DNA from: Camellia lanceoleosa
Lineage: Eukaryota; Streptophyta; Magnoliopsida; Ericales; Theaceae
Reading direction: 5' to 3'
Assembly (NCBI GenBank): GCA_025200525.1
Contig: CM045758.1
Span: 162,561,040 to 162,625,039 of the forward strand
DNA length: 64,000 bases
Shown piece after piece: positions 48,529-61,440 of this stretch. The notes under the pieces are model-generated. The model saw only the letters and a program-made list of their open reading frames with translations. It had not been told where the DNA came from and ran no database searches. Position 1 is the first letter of the stretch. Every line of letters begins with the position of its first letter. A program made the position numbers and the translations under genes.

Positions 48529-49373
48529 TGAGAGGGTAATTTGTAAACAATTAGGGTGAGCTAGGAAGAGTCTTCTTTGGGAGTTAGGCCGAGATAAGGG
48601 CTGGTGCAGCTCGGTCTTAGGCCAAGAAGACATCTTTGATTTCTGTTGTGGGCCGAACTAAAGGGCCGGAGTGTGAACGTTGAGTAGCTCGGTCCCTTTT
48701 TATCTGAGTATCAAATTGGGCAAAGGCGTTGACCGAGCTACCTAATACTAGGCCCAAGGGTTGGCTGAGGTATTTGGTAAGATGGAGAGCCGAGCTAGGT
48801 GTAGCTCGGTTGATGCTTCTGTTCCATTACTTAGTTGAGCACAAAGCCGAAATAACTTGGTTGACCGCAATGTCAGCTGAGGTAAAGGTGTCGGCCGAGG
48901 TAAAAGGATCAGCCGAGGTAAAGGTATCAGCCGAGGTAAATGGGGTAGCCATCTCACTTGGCTTGCAGTGATGAGGGTGTTCTGAAGATAAGCATTATCC
49001 TTGGACATAAGACTCTTAGTAGGACTCTGCTAAAGAGAGTTAGAGTCCTCCTAGGATTGTGGAAACCATCTCACTTAATTGGTAGTGAGTAGGAGTGTGA
49101 CTCCTAAGAGGACTCTGCTAAGGAGAGTAAAGTCCTACTAGGATTGTGCAAACCATCTCACTTGGTTGGTAGTGAGGAGGGTGTGTGATTTCTAGAAGGA
49201 CTCTTATAAGGAAAGTTGGAAATCCTACTAGGATTGTGCCAAGTAAAGTCTATAAAAGCTCATGACCAGACCTATGTACAGGTATCCCAATTCTTACTCT
49301 AGAATACACAGAGTTTATTGTCTATTGTCTAGTTGCTGATTTAGGCATCGGAGGGGTTTCTGGCACACACCCG
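48529..49373 (+). repeat. Tat-family LTR, truncated by a nested element
   Basis: It starts TGAGAGGGTAATTTGTAAAC like the reverse complement of the LTR at 33990. It carries GGCCGAGGTAAAGG-type repeats near 48885-48945 and the repeated AAGGAGAGTAAAGTCCTACT blocks. It breaks off at GGCACACACCCG, where the large element at 49374 begins. There is no polypurine tract in front of it, so it is a 5' LTR or a solo LTR. The rest is not seen in the window. Confidence 0.8.
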
Positions 49374-52300
49374 TGTAGACACCCAATTTTTGACCGTCCT
49401 CAAGATTTGGACGTCACCGTTTGAACACTCGGTGATCATCCATGTTCGTGTTCGTTTTGAGTTCTCGGAGGTCTCAGCTACGTGCCTTGCCTTAGGATCT
49501 CTCGACTTGCCTGTTCTGTGATTGGTTTTGCACCAAACACTTGTTGTTTTTGCCTTTGAGGGCAGGGAATGGCTTGTTGGCCATCCCCACACCTCACCGG
49601 CCATGGCTTGAGGCCACCAGCCCTGTTTTGTTGTTACCGGCCATTGGTGATGGCCGGTCAGCACTCTTTATGGTCGGCTGACCATTGTTTTGGTCAATTT
49701 GTCATTTTTGGCTGGCCAACCACTGTTCATTTGCTTTTGGCAGATATTTTATGCCAGCTGTGATAGTTGGCATCCACAATGCACCCCCTCCATACACATG
49801 TATAGAGGGATTTCACTCTTGCTTAGCTTGTTTTGTAAGCTTTGCAAGATTGGAATTCCTATAAAGGGAGGGCTTCTCCTCCCTCCTCAAGGGTTCCAAG
49901 AAGTTCCAGAGGTCTGGTTTTAGGGTTAGGAGTCTTGTATCTATCCTATCTCTATATCTCCATCTCCTTTTGATTTGTGTGTGTATAAGGTGTGTTTGTT
50001 CTTAGTTTTGCACTAAGGCACCTAGTGTTACACCATACCTTGGTTGCTGAGGTGCCAAAGGGTTGTTCTTGGAGTTCTTGGGCTGGTTTTGACCTAAGAA
50101 AGGTGCTGGAGCTCTCTTCTTGAAGAAGGTCTTCAAGGGTAAGAACCTTACCCCTTTATTTCCCATTTTTGCACAAGGTTTTGACCTATCTTGCATCTGT
50201 TTTTAAGCTTAGTGTATAACTAGTAAAAGTTCTGATTTTACTTGCTTTTGAACTTTGCTTAAGGTTGTTTTGAGGTTTGGGGTTGTTTACCCCCTCTTAG
50301 GCCTTGTTTGGCCTCCTTCTTGTGCTATTTTTGGTGAGCTCCGGGACCACCTTGTATTGGCCTCTGCACCACTGAAATCCAGAGGGATTTCAGTGGTAGG
50401 AATAGTATTTTGAGGTCCTAAGAAGGAGAGGGCCATCCCCTCTTCTTGTTGTCTTCAAAACTTGTCATTTTAGCCTCATATGTGAGCACCTTGTTTAAGT
50501 CCATGTTGGCCATGTCTTAGTTGGTATTTGTGGTTATTTTGCCATGTTATAGCACTGTTTTAAGTTGGTTTAGACACATCATGCATGCTTTGCATACTTG
50601 TCTTGTAATGCCATGAAATTACCTTAATATGCATCATGATGTACCATGACTTTCTAGCATGATTTTGGCTTAGCTTCGTGAAGCTTTTATGCATGTTTTG
50701 GTGTGCTTGAGGTCTGATTTTGGTTATCTGGGTCACCCATGACTTGCTTTGTATAGCTACCATGCAATCTACCTTGTAAGCTTTGAGTATTGGATTCTCT
50801 AGTATGCTCTATTTGCATCATTTCAGTGGTTTGGCACCATTAGTTATGTCATTTCAGTCCGCATAGCATGCTTATATGCTTGCACTTGATGCTTCTTTAA
50901 TGCTTTAAAAGGTTGATGTCTTATGCTCCATGTTTGGACCCTTGTGTATGCCATCACGTGTAGGGCATTTAGATGCCATCTAAGTGTGTCTTTGACCTTG
51001 TTTTGGTCTGCCTTGGGACTGTTTTGAGTCCCTTTGGCCCTTTGAGGCTTGGTTTGTATGGTCATGGCTTGATCCCCTTGGCTAGCCTTGAGTTTTGGGC
51101 TTGGTTGCATATTTTGCTTGATTTTGGCACCTTTTCTAACATAATTTCAGAGCTTACAATGCTTGCCATTTGTCCATGTTTGCCTCCTTTTAAGTGTGCT
51201 TAAAAGTTACCTCTTTATGCTTAAGTATTAGACCAATCACCATGCATGTTTGTATGTGACTTTGTCCCTTATCCTTTAGCATCTTGGCCACTGTTTTGGG
51301 CCTATTTGAGAGTTGCCCAAATTGGTTTAAGACCATCCTTCGCATGTTGTTGCATGCTCGCCTTGCATGTTGTCACATACTTGGCCTATTAACATGTTGT
51401 TGCATGTTTAACTACATTTGGCATGCTTTTGTTAAGTTGCTTTGCATATTTGTATGCATTGGCCCTCACATGTTGTTACATGTCTTGCATGCTTAAGCTA
51501 CATTTTGCATGCTTGTTAGCTTACATCTTGTCATATGCTTGATATGTTGTCACATATTATCGCATGCTTGCATGTTTGTTTGCATGCTCATATTGCATAC
51601 TTAGCTCGCATACTTAGGTTGTATTTTGCATGCATATCTTGCCTCTTGAATCACTATGATAGAGGTTGGGTCCCTTGTTTGTTTGGTGTGCATTTCATTT
51701 AACATTAAAAGTGCATACTTGACCTCTTGGGCCATCACGCATTGAAATGCGCGATTGGTGGCCCGAGGGCCGAGTACCATACTCCCCTGAGTCTTAAGCA
51801 TACTGGGGAGGGTGGTTATGCAAACATTTGCTTGAAAATGCATTGCCATGCTTTTTCTGCCCTCTGCTGCTGTCAAAACAGGGTTCTGCAGGAAAGGATG
51901 GTCGACCGACCATTCTCAGTGCCAATCGACCAACAATGGATGGCCGAGAGCATCATAGATGGTCGATGGCCACTTTTCCATGGACGGTGGTCTCCTACAA
52001 CCCTCAGGGAGTATTTCAGAAGCAACTTTGGGACTTGTGCAGTCTTCAGAGGCATAAAACAGTGCAAACAGGGGCAGGTTGTGGATGGTGGTGGATTTCG
52101 GCGGGCCAAGACGCATGCATTGGACCCTCTTCAGGGTATTGTTACCGCTTTATAAGCTTAGTTAATTTGCTTAACTAGTTAAGTGGTCTGTAACTATTTA
52201 ATTGGCTTGTTAGTTAGTTAAATTTGTATTATTCTTTTGGTCCCTCCGAGAGAGGGCGAATTGTGTAATAAGCGTGCATGTGTGTGATGCATGTCTTCCA

Positions 52301-53309
52301 ATCCCCACTTCTTTCTCCCTTTTACTTACCTGCTTTTGATGGTTAGTATTAGGACATGTCTTGATTAGCATACTTATGATATCATGTTTGCATCAATTCA
52401 TTTGTATTGCATGCACCGGACTCGGCGCATCATACTAATTGCATAGTATTTCAAATCTAACTTGAATACATGTCATCTGCTGCATTTCACATGCCATCTA
52501 TAGATTAGCCGAGCCTATTCTAGCTGCATTTTGCCTGCGATGCATTAGCCACCTGAACATGGACTTGGATCATACATTTGATTACTAACATGTTCCTTGT
52601 TTTGGCTTGGAGTACTAGGTGAGTGTTTACGCTTTAGCATCTCGCATGAGTGTGAATGTTAACATGAAAGCGTACTTGCCATGAGGCTAACTGCTTAGTT
52701 GACTTACTGCCTGAATGCCTGTGGTTGGAGGTTGGATTGCTTGAGTTAGAACAACTTGTTGAAATCCGTGTTTTAGCCTACTTGCGAGTAGCAAATTTCA
52801 AACTGTCTTTCAAACAAGCGGATATGCAATGCTTTGTTCCAAATTAGGCGATCTAGTCTATTCTTTTGTGTTGTGTGCATCACATAGTAAGATTAGCTAA
52901 TTAACCGAAATAAGAATGCATAATGTTTTCAAAACTAGATATCATGTTTAGTAGTGGCCGATCTTTGATCGGGCGAGCGGGGGTGCTCATAGCTGACCTT
53001 CCCCAATCGTACCCAAGTTCTCGAGCCGAGGCAACTTTGGTGATGACAGGCACGTGGCCTTAGGCAACGAGTCAGGGTTTCCTAAATTCCCCCCAAAATA
53101 AAATATTTAGGTGGCGACTCTGTATCTGGCAAAGCAGTCTATGTTTGACACTTCTTTACAAAAATCTATTTTCCAAAACGATTTGCCGGATTTGGACTCT
53201 TTGGTAATTTATCAATCTCACATTGCACATTGTGAGATCAGATTAAGAACCGTGACACAAAACGAGTCCGAACTGTGGAAGAGCACGGAGGCCCGAGGGC
53301 GCGTCCACA
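49374..53309 (+). repeat. 5' LTR (3936 bp) of a large-LTR retrotransposon
   Basis: It begins TGTAGACACCC and ends GCGTCCACA. It is related to the solo LTR at 7210-11592, sharing the start and the last kilobase with the GTGGCGACTCTGTATCTGGC block. A run of ATGTTGTTGCATG-like words spans 51330-51620. The 5 bases in front, ACCCG, should be the target duplication, but the right end is not in the window. A primer-binding site follows directly. Confidence 0.85.
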
Positions 53310-53314
53310 GTTTC

Positions 53315-53332
53315 TGGCGACTCTGCTGGGGA
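53315..53332 (+). other. Primer-binding site of the large-LTR element
   Basis: TGGCGACTCTGCTGGGGA lies five bases after the LTR end. It is the expected position and TGG start of a primer site. Primer tRNA not identified. Confidence 0.65.
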
Positions 53333-54078
53333 GTTTAGAGAGCTTGACTCGAACTCATGATATCTTGTTTTGATTACACTCATGTGTTTCTTTGCATTGC
53401 ATGTGCATTGGTGTGCCTAAGTCACAGTGTTTGCCGTCTGCTATTCCTGAACGGTTTGCCGGAGGCTTGTTTCGAGAAGCGTGCTATAAGGCTAACCGGT
53501 TACGGGCTCTGCCACAATGGGAACACAAACCCCGGCTGTTACCGGGGCACCCTCTTGACCATTCGACCTAGTGCATATCGGAATCCATAGTGACTATCCC
53601 AAACTAGGACAGGTTGCTACCCGATTATAGGTTGTTTGAAACCGTTGCGTGCATAGTGAAACCCTAGCTCCTGACAAAATAGGACAGGGAAACCCTACCC
53701 CAATGTAGGGGTGTTTTGGTTCTCATTTGCTTGCTACGTGCTGTTAGAATGTATTTCTACAGGGTTGTACGTAGCAGTTTGCAAGTCTAGGTATCAGGCC
53801 TGCCGGCATCAGTATCAGTATTTTGAGAATTAGCTATATCTGCGGGTATCAGATTCAGTTTTGAGGCAGTAATTTGGGAAACAATAATTCAGTTATATCT
53901 GCGGGTATTTGTCTTGGTAAAATTGAGCTGAGATATTGCCTACTTTCTCTTTCAGTTCAAAGATTCAGTTTGGAGCAACCAGCATTCTCCTTTGTTAAGG
54001 CAAGACCAGTCAAGGCTTACTAGTTCACCTGCTCTGTCAGTCACCAGATATATTATCTCTATTCAAGTTCAGCGAACT

Positions 54079-55101
54079 TATGATGACACAAGAGTCAGAA
54101 GAAATTGTAGTTATGGCAGCCGCATTGGACCAAGGAAACATCTTGTGGGATGAGACCAATGTTGAAGTACCATACCCGCCCAAGTCGCCTGCCGCGCACC
54201 TGGTCTGGACGCCCTAGTCGTGTCAAAGCTCGTGAGCCCACCATGTTTGAATTGATGGGAATGATTGGCGATCTTCAGCGATCTATGGCTGATCTCGCCT
54301 ACGGAATGTCGGCTTCGCCACCAACCACATCCTACACCGAGAATTTCGTACCGCAGGAGCCCCCACTATTGGGGCAAATTGTAATCGAGCTCAGCCAACT
54401 TGAGGCTGTCTCAAGCTATGGCCATGACATGGCAACAACAACTGGGTTCCACTCTGATGTTGCAACCCAAACCCTCGATCAAGCTGAGGCTAGAGGTAAG
54501 AACAAAGTGGGAACAGATGCTGATCTCGTTGAACAACTGTTGTTGGCAGTCGAGGCTTTGAAAGCCGGAGGATTGAGTAGACAAAGAAATATTCGCGATG
54601 GTGGCTAAAAGCGTGGATGACGCTTTCCGCTCGACCGAGGCGATTCGAGCGAACGAAAATCGGGATAGGAACCGTCATACCAGAATCGTTCCCTCCAACC
54701 CTAACTCTGCACCGGGAAAGGATTAGAAAGTCAAGGCAGCACCTGCCGATCCTTTTGCCAGTGCGTCCAACAAAAGTCAGCAAACCTCGAAGTATCTACC
54801 TCGAGGTCGCAGGGTATTCCACGCCCTTTATATGCCTTTGTCTAAGGCACTCCAGATCCTTGCTGAAAAGGGCCATCTTAGACCCCTTGAGCCTCGGCCT
54901 CTCCCAAAGAATCTCCCTCCCTCACATGATGCTACCTTGTACTGCGCATACCACCAGCAAACCGGTCATAGTACGGACAACTGTTTCCGTCTTCGTCATG
55001 AAGTACAGGATTTGATCGACAATAAGGTCATCATCCTACCTACCTTAGCAAAGTCTGTCACTGCTGAGTTGTTAGATTTTGAGGATACCACAAGTATGTG
55101 A
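54079..55101 (+). pseudogene. Ty3/gypsy-type gag remnant
   Basis: A start near 54079 (MMTQESEEIVVMAAALDQ) is lost after about 45 codons. The frame 54150-54608 carries MFELMGMIGDLQRSMADL-like coiled coil. The frame 54832-55101 carries the conserved C-terminal gag segment: MPLSKALQILAEKGHLRPLE, then a C-H-C finger CAYHQQTGHSTDNC and LRHEVQDLID. The central capsid domain is missing or unrecognisable, so this Gag could not work. Confidence 0.75.
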
Positions 55102-58100
55102 TCAGAAGTTGGTCCACCTGCGGGCGGCGCTCAGTTTACTTCGGATGTGGCGTATGGCACGCACTTTTGGAGCATTTGCGAATGCTAGTTTTGCACTTTC
55201 TGACTTGGGTATTTAGTCAGTTTTGTTATCTTGTATATAAGCAGTCTTTTGTACTATGTCGGTCGGGTCTGTCTTGTTGTGTCGAGTCAGTCCTGTTTAA
55301 TAGAAGTTTGGTGATTTCAGGGGTGTTACCTCGGATATCACTATTTTATTTTGTGTTTATCTTTTGGCTTTCTCTTGAGTCTGTTTCTACTATGGAGCCA
55401 GTTGTAACCCAGAAATCTAAATGAAACAGTTGTGGCTGTCATGTTTTTGTGTTTATTGCTACTTTAAGCCTGTTGTGCCAGCAAGTTTAGAATGAAACGG
55501 CAGCGTATTTCACCTGCTCTTTTGTACCTATGAGTCATTGTATTGACCTAAGTTTTTCAAAACTTTTCGAACAATGTGATGAAAACGAAGAGGAAGGAAT
55601 TCCTCAAGATTAGCAAAAAATTTGATCGAGTGAGAGAAAGAAAGGCGTGCTAAGCCCTTAATGAATGAAATCATTGCTTGTTGGTGTGAGTATTGGGAAG
55701 GATCCTGGCTTGATCCAGATTGGTTCCGCATTGTCTTCTGCGCGAGCGATTTGTCGCTTTCTTAAAAGTTTCCAAAAAATGTTTTTGCGCGGTCCCGCAA
55801 AGACCTGTGTGGAATCGCTCTTGGGATTGTACAGCCTAGGATCGCTCTCAGCCTCAAGATTCAACCCCTTTCTCTCAAAACCTTGAACGTGAATTCAGAA
55901 TGTTCAATGGCCAACCGCAATGTGAGGCTTGTATGGCCAGATTAGAAGCACCCCTCGAACAAAGGGCAAAAGACGTTAGAGAATGTACTTGAAGAGTCCA
56001 CGATGAAGATCGGCAAGAATGCCAAATTCCAGAAGGGAGAAAGAAGAAAGTATTGCTGAAGGATAACCGAGTTCCTATCCACAACACCAGGGGCAAATTC
56101 AGTCCCCCATTGGATGGACTCCTGTATCGTCGGCGAACAACAGCCATTCTCTTGGAATCAGATGACTTCAGGATCTCAAAACCATTTGACATTGACAAAG
56201 CTACACTTTTACCCTTGAGAGGCTCGCTGGGTCGAAAACCCGGAAGGGCGACCCAAGCAAAAGTTAGAGCAAGAAAAAGAAGAAAAAGAAGAGAAAAGAA
56301 CAAAAAAAAAAAGAAAAATGCAAAGAATGAAAAAAGAGAAAGAAGAAAATGAAAAGAAAAGATGAAAAAGAAAAAAGAAGAAAAGAAACGAAAAGAATTG
56401 AAAAGAAAAGAAAAACATGGCTCGTAAGGTTGAAAACCTAGAAGGGCGGCCTTGGCAAAAGTTAGAGCGTAAAAGGAAAGGTTAAATACCCGAGTGTACC
56501 TTAACCCAGAAGTACATAAGGCTTGATTCCCATGTTTGGGATACGTAGGCAACTTCATTCTGAAGTCCAGCCATAAACACTTAAAATTCGATTGTGTCCA
56601 TGTATTGGTTTTGATCATCTTTGCCTTCTTTGTATCCGAGAGTTCGGTTGTGATTGTCACTCTGAGGACTGATTACAATGCGCTGCGGTGCTATCCAAAC
56701 AAGGGGCAACTTTTTGTTGCCATACAGTGTGCCGTGGTGCTATTCAAACAAGGGCAACTTTCCGTTGCCATGCGGTATCCTTCAGACAAAGGGGCAGTTT
56801 TCCATTATTTTGGATCTGAGGTTGTGTATCTCAAGAGTAGGTTTCGTGCTTGTCGAGCAATGGCTATTTGCAAAAACAGTTTTGAGATTATTTTACTGAG
56901 GTTGACTAATTTCTCGAAAATTATTCCATTTTTCAAAATTGGACCTTTTCTTGGACCTTAAAAGAGAAAATTTTCAGTGCTCATAGCCTAACTTGCATGA
57001 TTTTGAATCAAAAATTGAACAAGCATGTTAATCTAACTCTCATGTTGGTCAAAATTGTTTTAGTAGAAAACCAAAACAAAAAAAGAATGGTTAAAATGAT
57101 GAACTAGAGGCACAGTTGAGTCAGGCTTCCTGTCTTTCCCCCGTTGTCAATGCATTTGCCAGGAAGGGCACCATACTTGTTGGAAAGGGCACTCTACTTG
57201 CCACAAAGGGTACAACTGAAGCTAACAAGCAAAGGGCTGAAAACTTTCAACATCCTCCAAGCAACGAGGTATCAAGTCAAGTGCGAAGGACGAATTCAAG
57301 TGGATCAGGATACTCCACTCCCTTATCCGGGGCATCGACTAAATGTCACCGGAGGAGTAGCCGCGAGCTGATAATGTTGGGCATGAACCCACAACTTCTC
57401 GTTTATCCGTCAACCACCCAGGGGAGGTATTGAAAAATGAGAGATTGAGGAATAGAGAGATGTACGATGAGAGAACAAATGAGAAAAAGGATTTTTTAGA
57501 AAAAGATAGAGATTGAGTGCCAGAGTGATGTGAGAATCACAAATGAGAAAGGGTGGGAAATAATACCTGGAGAAACTGGCTCCTCGCGAACTGAGAGGCC
57601 TCTTGTCTTTGTAACACGTCTGTGTATCGTGTCTTTTGTTTTGTTTACCTCAACTTTTGTTTTGAGTCTTTTTCGAGTGTTACTCAATGTGTTTAGGTCA
57701 TGTACCTTTTGTCGAGTCGTAATATGCTGTGTTCAATTATAGACTTAATACCTGGTTGAGAACCCTTTTTTCATTTTCAAAAAATCGTTTTGTGCTCAGA
57801 GTGTTGTGCCATTCTCTACATTTGTGCAAAGCAAGACTAGTTCTTTCAACGACCGCAGGGTTTGACCCAGGCCATGTCAGAATAGTAAAACCTGGACCTA
57901 TCTGAAGCTCGTTTTTTTTGGGGTTCTGGGCTACGAAGCAAAAAAAAAAAAAAAGAAAAAAAAAGGGAAAACTTGGAGCATTTGAGTGTGTTTCAATTTC
58001 TGCCGATTCCACCTTTGTATTCTGTTTTTTCAGATTGGACTGTTTGTTCAGGATTCGCCGTGTGCAGAATGAACCAAGCGCTGTGTTATGGGCTGTATGT

Positions 58101-58433
58101 TCAGAATGAGCAGTATTGTTGTATGAGTTGTTTTGTCGTTGGCTGGTTCATTACCTGGTTATTACGATGCAAGTGTTCCAATTCTCAAACAAAAGACCAA
58201 TCTCACTTACATTGTTATGTAATGTGATGCAATGCGATGCGATGTGATGAACAAATGTAACACTTTCTTTTTCAAACAAAAAGCTTGTTTCATTTCATCA
58301 TCTTTTCAAGTACATAGTTTTGAAGAAAATAAAACCTGCCTGCGGCAGTACAGTGCGCTCAAGCCATCAGCAAAAAAAAAAGTAAAACAAAAAGAAGAAA
58401 AGGCAACAAAAGTCTAAATCAACAGCAGTCATG
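55102..58433. other. Non-coding spacer of the large-LTR element
   Basis: No gene found. It contains a direct repeat flanking a purine tract (56220-56475), a tandem repeat of about 55 bp near 56690-56820 (AAACAAGGGGCAACTTT type), poly-A runs near 57935 and 58370, and many short unrelated open frames. Confidence 0.5.
56220..56475 (+). repeat. Direct repeat pair around a 150-bp purine tract
   Basis: A block with GGCTCG, GAAAACC, GAAGGGCG and GCAAAAGTTAGAGC occurs at about 56220-56265 and again at about 56419-56470. Between them almost every base on the + strand is A or G (about 56265-56415). Confidence 0.8.
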
Positions 58434-60009
58434 TCAGGCCTGAGAGTCTATCCTCGCCCTCTTCCTGGACGAAGGTCCAGGAGCATCATTGTCGGCTCCA
58501 CCATCTGAACCCGAGCTCAAGTCATCTCCGGTCTCCTCCTCAGATGACTCCGCCTCTGCCTCTGTCTCGAACTCATCATCGTCGGGAACCGGTGCTCGAG
58601 AGCTGCTCCCAACATGAGTGCGCCCCGCTTTGGTGCGGGGATATACTGTGCCTCCTCGCCCTCCTCCTCGAGTAGGAACAAAAGGTCCAGCTGGAGCACC
58701 TCTTACAGTCGAAATCTGGAATAGGGCCTGAAAAGGACAAATGGTAAAATCAGTTATGCTACGCAAGGCAGTATATCAGTGCAGAATGTAGTGTATGAGT
58801 ACAGTGTATGAATGTTTTGAGCAGTATATGAATACAGAATGCAGTGACTGAGTGCAATGTATGAATGTTGTGAGCAATGCTGTGAACAGTCTGTGGGTTA
58901 CAGTGTATCAAATGCCGTGAGGGCCGTGTATCAAGTGCTGTGTTGATAGTGCGATGCATCAGATTATGTGAAACAGTTTATGTAGAATTTGAGACTGTGG
59001 TCAGAAAAGCCTACTGGGATACTGTAAATGGCCAGTAGGTCGAGGCTCCGCTGAAGCATCCCCATCACGGAGGCGTTCAACTCCAGGGACTGGCGAGTAT
59101 ACTCGGAGGAAGCCTGCAAAAGTGTTAGAAGTATCAGTATTCTGCGGAATATCAAACAGAAATGAAATGAAATGACTGTGCAGAATGCAAAGTGTAGTAC
59201 TACATATCAGGGGCAAGTCGTAGAACCCGACTAGCTCGTGATCAGCTGGAGGAGGAGCAATGGGGATCTAATAAGTCTCCCCACTCTGCCCTCTGCATGT
59301 CATCATCGTAGGCAGCGCTGGCCACCCGGCTCTCTGCCCTCTCCGAGGCCCACTCTTACCACGGGCCCGAGCCATCCTCGGCGCTCCTGCTCGCCTCGCT
59401 TCTAGCCTGGCCGACGCCTCTTCTTCTTAGCTCGACCGCCACTACTCAGAGGCCGTATGATATAGGTCCGAACGTACTCCGCGTAGTCGCCCTCGCCTCT
59501 AAAGCCCTATGAGTCCTAACCGATCGTATAATCAGCCATCTCCTGTGGGGTGTATATCTCTGTCTGCCTCATGGTTGTAGGAGGTAGCTCTGGAACTGTC
59601 TGCTCTGGCATGCCTGAGGTCTGCCGCAAGAAGGGCTTGCCCAGGTACCAAGCCCGACAGATCGGGCCCTCTAGAAAAATCCTGAACCAAGAGGTCTCCT
59701 GAGCGCCCTCATACCGCTCCCGTACTGCGATGGGCAATGAGGCCCATGGCTGCCAGGTGATCTGTAAGCAAAATACAGTTTGTCATCTACTGCTATTGAA
59801 AATGCAATGCAAAGCGAAGCTTAAATGAATTGTAATGTTTGACATACCTCTGCTGCGGTGATGGTATCGAAATAGCGGCGAAAGAATATGAAAGACTCCC
59901 GAGGCTTCCGCTCGCACCTCACGTCGAAACGATGGGAGAATGGGATCATGGGAGGCATCTCCTCCTCTGGCATTGGGGCAAGCCTTGGGAAGTAGGCATA
60001 CACCCACAA

Positions 60010-60350
60010 CTACAGTGTGACAGAACAGATATCAGTATGCTTATCAGATAAAGCAGAATGCAGAATAAAGCAGAAGGCGCAGAACCATGCATTGAGCAGT
60101 GCATTGTGCAGAGTGTACAGTCCATGCAGTATACAGTCAGTGTAAAGCAGATTGCGTGTTCGCAGTATGTGCAGTGTACAGTCAGTTGGCAATAGATTGT
60201 GCAGTATATAAAGTGTGTTGTGCAATGTGTAAAGAAGATTATATGTGTGCCGTGGGTGCAGTATATGACCAGTGTGAAGAAGACCACAGTGTGTACAGTA
60301 TACAGAGTACAGAGAATGTAAAGCAAAAATATAAAACAGAAGAAGAAGAT
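60010..60350. repeat. Intron 2 of the PMD gene: short CAGT/GTAC-rich repeats
   Basis: Degenerate words such as TGTGCAGT, GTGTACAGT and GCAGTATA recur throughout the intron. Similar words fill the last intron at 58745-58960 (AGTGTATGAATG, AATGCAGTG). Confidence 0.65.
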
Positions 60351-61054
60351 GTACCTCTCAAGCCCGCCAGTAGCCTCCGAGCAGCTGTCCGCTGAGACGG
60401 GAGGATGAACTCATATAGCCGTAGAGTGTGGCCAAGCTTGTGCCACCCCAGTCGTAGTCGCGGATCCTGGTCACGTCAACCAGTGCACTCAGCAGGCAAA
60501 AGGGCACGGTGTTCGCCCGGTCGGCAAAGAGAGTGGTCCCCAGCAGGAACATTAGAAAGCCACGTGTGTACTGCTCCTCCTCCTTTTGAGTGGTAGGCTC
60601 CTAGATCCTGAAGTGGTCCTCGAACCACGAGTATCGTACAAATCCTAGACGAGCAAGAGGTGGTAGGGCGCCAAGCAGATACATCTGAGCGGCCTCCTAC
60701 TCGTCCATATCCGTATCGAAGGGGATCGGATCACCCCCTATCCCGATACCGGTAAGCATCGAGAAGTCGAAGGGAGTCATCGTTATGTCTCCCGTGGCCG
60801 AAAAGTGGAAAGAGTCAGTGGTGTCCCACCACTTCTCCACCAAAGCGGCAAGAAGAGGTCTGCTCGTAGTGTGGTGCGAGAGCCCCATGCAAAAAGTGCC
60901 GAAGCCGGCCTAGTCAACAATACGGCGAACCGCGTCGGGTAGCTCCATGTACCATCCGTGGGCAGCGACGTTCCCATACCCCCGGAAGGCATGAGAATCT
61001 CCCTGTGGTCAAAACAAACAGTTGCGAAGTAGTGTTACAAATAAAGTGTTGAAT

Positions 61055-61440
61055 GCACTCAGGATCAGCGAAAATGCAGTGCGTGTATGTACGTTTCCAG
61101 TTAAACAGATATCGAGTGCGGGTGTGCTTGCAGTGAAACTCCAACATGTGATGCAATAGTTTGTTCGGATCATTTCAGTGAAAATACAGCGCGTGTGCAC
61201 GTGTTCAGATTCAAACAGATATCGGGTGTCGGTGTGCTCACAGTGAACTACAGCACATGATGTATCAGTGCAGTGGGTGTGCACGTGTTCAGATTCAAAC
61301 AGATATCGAGTGCCGGTGTGCTCACAGTGAACTACAGCATACGATGTATCAGTGCAGTGGGTGTGCACGTGCTCAGATTCAAACAAATACCGAGTATAGG
61401 TGTGCTTGCAGTAAACTATGACATGTGACATATCGGTGTA
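61055..61440. repeat. Minisatellite of about 85-bp units in intron 1 of the PMD gene
   Basis: Units with GTGTGCACGTGTTCAGATTC, AAACAGATATCGAGTG and TGTGCTCACAGTGAACTACA recur near 61190, 61270 and 61357, with a diverged unit near 61080. The open frame running through it on the - strand is a by-product of the repeat. Confidence 0.85.

Noticed and set aside
61009..61431. 140-aa reverse-strand open frame with repeated YCKHT/CEHTGTRYLFESEHVHT units
   Set aside because: It is the translation of the 85-bp minisatellite in a PMD intron, with no other sign of coding.
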